64,000 nt of DNA from JBGPLJ01 sp963826145 (GTDB lineage Bacteria; Pseudomonadota; Gammaproteobacteria; Steroidobacterales; Steroidobacteraceae), in the NCBI GenBank assembly GCA_963826145.1, contig CAWGVW010000002.1, positions 496,001 to 560,000 of the forward strand, read 5' to 3'. Numbering within the stretch: position 1 is the stretch's first letter; each line of letters starts with the position of its first letter. A program made the position numbers and the translations under genes. The notes beneath the pieces were generated by a model. That model saw only the letters and a program-made list of their open reading frames with translations, ran no database searches and was not told the origin of the DNA. Of this stretch, positions 61,760-64,000 are shown in pieces.

Positions 61760-62092
61760 ATGGATTCGAGCGCGATGAGACGCGAATTCGCCGCTGGCAT
61801 GCGTGCCGGCCTACTAGTGGTGTGGCCGGTTCTGTCAGTGCTCCTAGGCGCAGTGGCGGCCCTTGGCTTGGTTATCGGCCGTCTCGAAGGCTGGTCAGTG
61901 CAGGAGTCGATCTACTTTGCGTTCGTATCCGGACTGACGATCGGTTACGGTGATTTTGCGCCCAAGACAGGGCTCGCACGCTTGCTTGCGATCGTCATCG
62001 GGATATGCGGAGTGCTGTTCACCGCCCTCGTTGCTGGCGTCGCAGTGAAGGCATTGACCGCTACAGTTAAGCCCGGCGATGGTGACAAATGA
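61760..62092 (+). CDS. Small two-helix potassium-channel-like protein
   Basis: 110 residues from the ATG at 61760. Helix one spans about 15-40, a pore loop follows with the selectivity-filter sequence SGLTIGYGDFAP (TIGYGD at 60-65), and helix two spans about 73-98. This is the minimal 2TM ion channel fold; no regulatory domain is attached. The gene is followed 41 bp later by an attC-type site, so it appears to be an integron gene cassette. Base composition is more AT-rich upstream than in neighbouring genes. Confidence 0.82.
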   Translation: MDSSAMRREFAAGMRAGLLVVWPVLSVLLGAVAALGLVIGRLEGWSVQESIYFAFVSGLTIGYGDFAPKTGLARLLAIVIGICGVLFTALVAGVAVKALTATVKPGDGDK

Positions 62093-62133
62093 AACGAGGG
62101 GCCATCGCTGGAGAGAGAATGCGCCTGCCAGTC

Positions 62134-62221
62134 GCCTAACAACGCGTTGGAGCAGACGCAAAATGGATGAAGTGCCAGCATCCATCACACATCGGCGCGT
62201 TGCTCAACGCGGACGTCAGGC
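62134..62221 (+). mobile_element. Integron attC recombination site
   Basis: Left half: GCCTAAC (R'', 62134-62140), 5-base spacer, GTTGGAGC (L'', 62146-62153). Right half: GCTCAAC (L', 62202-62208), 6-base spacer, GTCAGGC (R', 62215-62221). L'' has one extra G relative to L', the extrahelical base typical of attC. The loop between them contains a 7-bp stem ATGGATG/CATCCAT. Size (88 bp) is within the attC range. R' is GTC rather than GTT, a deviation at the cleavage position that may weaken the site. No integrase gene is in the window. Confidence 0.68.
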
Positions 62222-62298
62222 GCCGGGGACTACGCTCCAGGTATTACGTCAGCTCCTCAGAGCTGCCGTTCCTGGTTACTACACGAAGGGGGATCGCA

Positions 62299-62763
62299 AT
62301 GAAGAGAATTACTGCAGTTGTCGCCGCGGTCGCGCTAGTGATGGTGAGCTCTGCGGCGAGCGGGATCACTCGCGGAACGTTGGCAGAAGCGAGAGCGATG
62401 CTTCAAAAGGCGGCCGATCACTACAAGTCCGTAGGTCGTAAACAGGCTCTCGCTGACTTTACAGCCGGTAAAGCCCCGTTCCGCGATCGTGACCTCTACG
62501 TCTTCTGTATGGACGCCAATCACACGTCTGCAGCCAACGGTGGATTTCCGACGTATGTCGGCACTTCCGTCGATGCCTTTGTCGACGCTAAGGGCCACCA
62601 GCTCGGGAAAGCACTATGGGACGCCGCGGCAAAGAGTCCGGAGGGCTCCATCGAGTACCCGATGTTTAATCCGGCCACCGGCAAGATGGAGTCCAAGACG
62701 ACTTTCTACTCAAAAGTCGCCGACGACCTGCTCTGCGGCGTCGGCGCGTACAGTGCGGGATAG
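62299..62763 (+). CDS. Exported single Cache-domain protein
   Basis: 154 residues from the ATG at 62299 (GGGGG upstream). Signal peptide about 1-21 (VVAAVALVMVSSAASG), then one Cache domain: LYVFCMDANHTSAANGGFPTYVGTS, DAKGHQLGKALWDAA, EYPMFNPATGKMESKTTFYSKVADDLLCGVGAY. Such stand-alone Cache proteins are probably periplasmic ligand binders. It begins 78 bp after the attC site; no second attC follows it. Confidence 0.85.
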   Translation: MKRITAVVAAVALVMVSSAASGITRGTLAEARAMLQKAADHYKSVGRKQALADFTAGKAPFRDRDLYVFCMDANHTSAANGGFPTYVGTSVDAFVDAKGHQLGKALWDAAAKSPEGSIEYPMFNPATGKMESKTTFYSKVADDLLCGVGAYSAG

Positions 62764-62791
62764 CTTGCAACCGGGGGCAGCCGCGCGCGTA

Positions 62792-63754
62792 TCAGCTGCC
62801 AGATGTCCGGTGGATCCAGCGCAGGTGCTCCAGTTGCGGGCGGGCGAATGATTCGATCGCCTGTCGAAGTTCGGCCGATGCGGCTGCCTGCTTCGTCGCA
62901 TTGTCGCGGACAAATTCCACGGCCTTTCCCGGCGGCGCCTTCGAATTCATCCGCGCAGCCTCCGCCATCCGCTGCCGTTGTTGCTCATCGATCGAAAGCG
63001 AGAAATGCGGCGCGACGATTTCCCATACGGCCGCCGGCAGGGCCTCGTAATTCACCAGCCTGCCGCGCCGCGGATCGAGACGGGCCGCCGCTTCGCAGAA
63101 TGCGCCATACAGGCGAGCGACATGTTCTTCACGCGAGCGCGACGCGCGATCGGAACCCACGATGCCGGTGAACTGGCTGGCGGGGCCGCTGGGATCAAAG
63201 AGCCACCCGGGAGGCTGACTCAGAATCGACACGCCGACTTCAACGGGATCACGCAGGCTGAGAACCCAGGGCGAATCCGGGAACGCCTCCGCCAGGATGT
63301 CGCAGAAAAGCGTGTTCCAGCTCGTGAACTTCAGGACATATGGCCCGCGCGCATGGCGGGCCAGAGCATCGCCCAGGGACCTGAGAGAGCGCACCAGGTC
63401 CTGGCGTGGCCACTGGTGCGGCGGCAACAGGATCTCGTTGACCGGCAGCGGCTCTGCGTAGACGACGAGCGGCTCGTGCTTCTTCAGCAGCTGCGAGATC
63501 AACGTCGAGCCGCAGCGCGCGACGTGAAATATCAGCCCGGCCGGCGCAGTGTCCGAGGCCGCTTTGCCAATGTCTTCCCTGGCGATGTGGACGATCGTCT
63601 CGCTCGCAGGCATCCGCACGATGGTTTCCTGCATGAAGGCGTCACGGAGTTCCTCGGCGCGGACATCGCGAAGCGCCAGGTACAGGCCCTCCGGGCGAAG
63701 CGCCGCGCGTACCGGCAGCCAGTTCCCTGGAATTTCAGGCATTTCGCGGCTCAC
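62792..63754 (-). CDS. Sulfotransferase family protein
   Basis: 320 residues. The PAPS-binding 5'-loop is LIFHVARCGSTLISQLL (residues about 74-90), and a 3'-phosphosulfate-type region follows with PWVLSLRDPVEVGVSIL. The family is broad and the acceptor cannot be named. It converges with the Cache gene and is divergent from the cupin-type gene at the window edge (47 bp between starts); such pairs occur in TonB-receptor or aromatic-modification clusters, but nothing beyond the edge can be seen. Confidence 0.82.
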   Translation of the reverse strand: MSREMPEIPGNWLPVRAALRPEGLYLALRDVRAEELRDAFMQETIVRMPASETIVHIAREDIGKAASDTAPAGLIFHVARCGSTLISQLLKKHEPLVVYAEPLPVNEILLPPHQWPRQDLVRSLRSLGDALARHARGPYVLKFTSWNTLFCDILAEAFPDSPWVLSLRDPVEVGVSILSQPPGWLFDPSGPASQFTGIVGSDRASRSREEHVARLYGAFCEAAARLDPRRGRLVNYEALPAAVWEIVAPHFSLSIDEQQRQRMAEAARMNSKAPPGKAVEFVRDNATKQAAASAELRQAIESFARPQLEHLRWIHRTSGS

Positions 63755-63801
63755 GCGGTTTCTCGACAGGGACGGATTGCCAATGCTAACGTCTAATCGT
63801 C

Positions 63802-64000
63802 ATGGAATTTGCAGAATTCGTTGCACCTTTCGACGCGTCCGAATTTCGCGCGCAGTACTTCGGCAGTCGTCCGGTACACATCCAGCGCAATGGCGGCAAA
63901 CGCGCGAGCGTGCTGAGCTGGCAGCGATTCAATGAAGTACTTGCGATCACGCCTTACTGGACCGAAGACACGCTGAAGGTCTTCTTCAAGAGTCGCGCGG
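63802..64000 (+). CDS. Cupin/JmjC-like protein, N-terminal part
   Basis: The frame opens with ATG at 63802 and runs off the window (66 codons visible): MEFAEFVAPFDASEFRAQYF, then SRPVHIQR and SWQRFNEVLAITPYWTEDTLKVFF. This opening resembles the cupin_4 / JmjC-like hydroxylase family, in which an FxxxYxxxxPVHI segment precedes the jelly-roll. The catalytic residues are outside the window. Confidence 0.6.
   Translation, partial: MEFAEFVAPFDASEFRAQYFGSRPVHIQRNGGKRASVLSWQRFNEVLAITPYWTEDTLKVFFKSRA

Noticed and set aside
61552..61800. An 82-codon minus-strand frame in the spacer before the ion channel
   Set aside because: No ribosome site or family features, and it overlaps the start of the channel gene.

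Overview
This window looks like the chromosome of a GC-rich gammaproteobacterium. Evidence is the pilMNOPQ-aroK-aroB order, the gmk-rpoZ-spoT-ridA-recG block, a bioBFHCD operon and an aa3-type cytochrome oxidase cluster with ctaG, SURF1, ctaA and ctaB. DUF6502 and DUF5666-type genes plus a tail rich in XdhC, di-haem peroxidase, sulfotransferase and cupin genes suggest a soil or aquatic lineage near Steroidobacterales, Nevskiales or Xanthomonadales; that placement is inference. No rRNA, tRNA, CRISPR array, prophage or transposase gene was seen.

Layout. 1-1.5 kb: 3' part of a fadD-type acyl-CoA ligase. 1.5-6.0 kb: an accessory block on the minus strand with a decayed DUF6502 gene, an intact DUF6502 gene, and a second intact DUF6502 gene whose stop codon abuts the start of a secreted protein ending in 34 octapeptide repeats. 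6.2-14.9 kb: pyrF, dgt, aroB, aroK and the pilus genes pilQPONM. 15.3-18.4 kb: penicillin-binding protein 1A and an uncharacterised protein. 18.4-25.3 kb (minus): gltA, an M48 protease, rpmE, hemW, rdgB, rph and a PP2C phosphatase. 25.4-32.9 kb (plus): yicC, gmk, rpoZ, spoT, ridA, recG, ubiA. 32.9-38.2 kb: comF and the biotin operon. 38.3-46.6 kb: DUF2244 and cytochrome oxidase structural and assembly genes. 46.6-51.1 kb (minus): spoVR, yeaH and prkA. 51.5-60.5 kb: ada, hrpB, an M28 peptidase, a Rieske-flavoprotein fusion, an exported RidA, XdhC and a TPR protein. 60.5-64 kb: a di-haem peroxidase lipoprotein, a small ion channel followed by an integron-type attC site, a Cache-domain protein, a sulfotransferase and the start of a cupin/JmjC-like gene.

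Most interesting signals. (1) The DUF6502/octapeptide-repeat cassette, with a translationally coupled putative DNA-binding protein and a repeat-rich exported protein. (2) A structurally convincing attC site behind an ion-channel gene, with no integrase in view. (3) Five frameshifts in three conserved genes (bioC, ctaB, prkA), all in the same direction and four of them in CG-dinucleotide tracts. (4) A palindromic GGGGACAG element filling the gap between convergent genes at two loci, touching or containing stop codons. (5) A closely spaced inverted pair of perfect DnaA boxes upstream of rpmE.

All calls come from reading the sequence and translations by eye; no database search was run.
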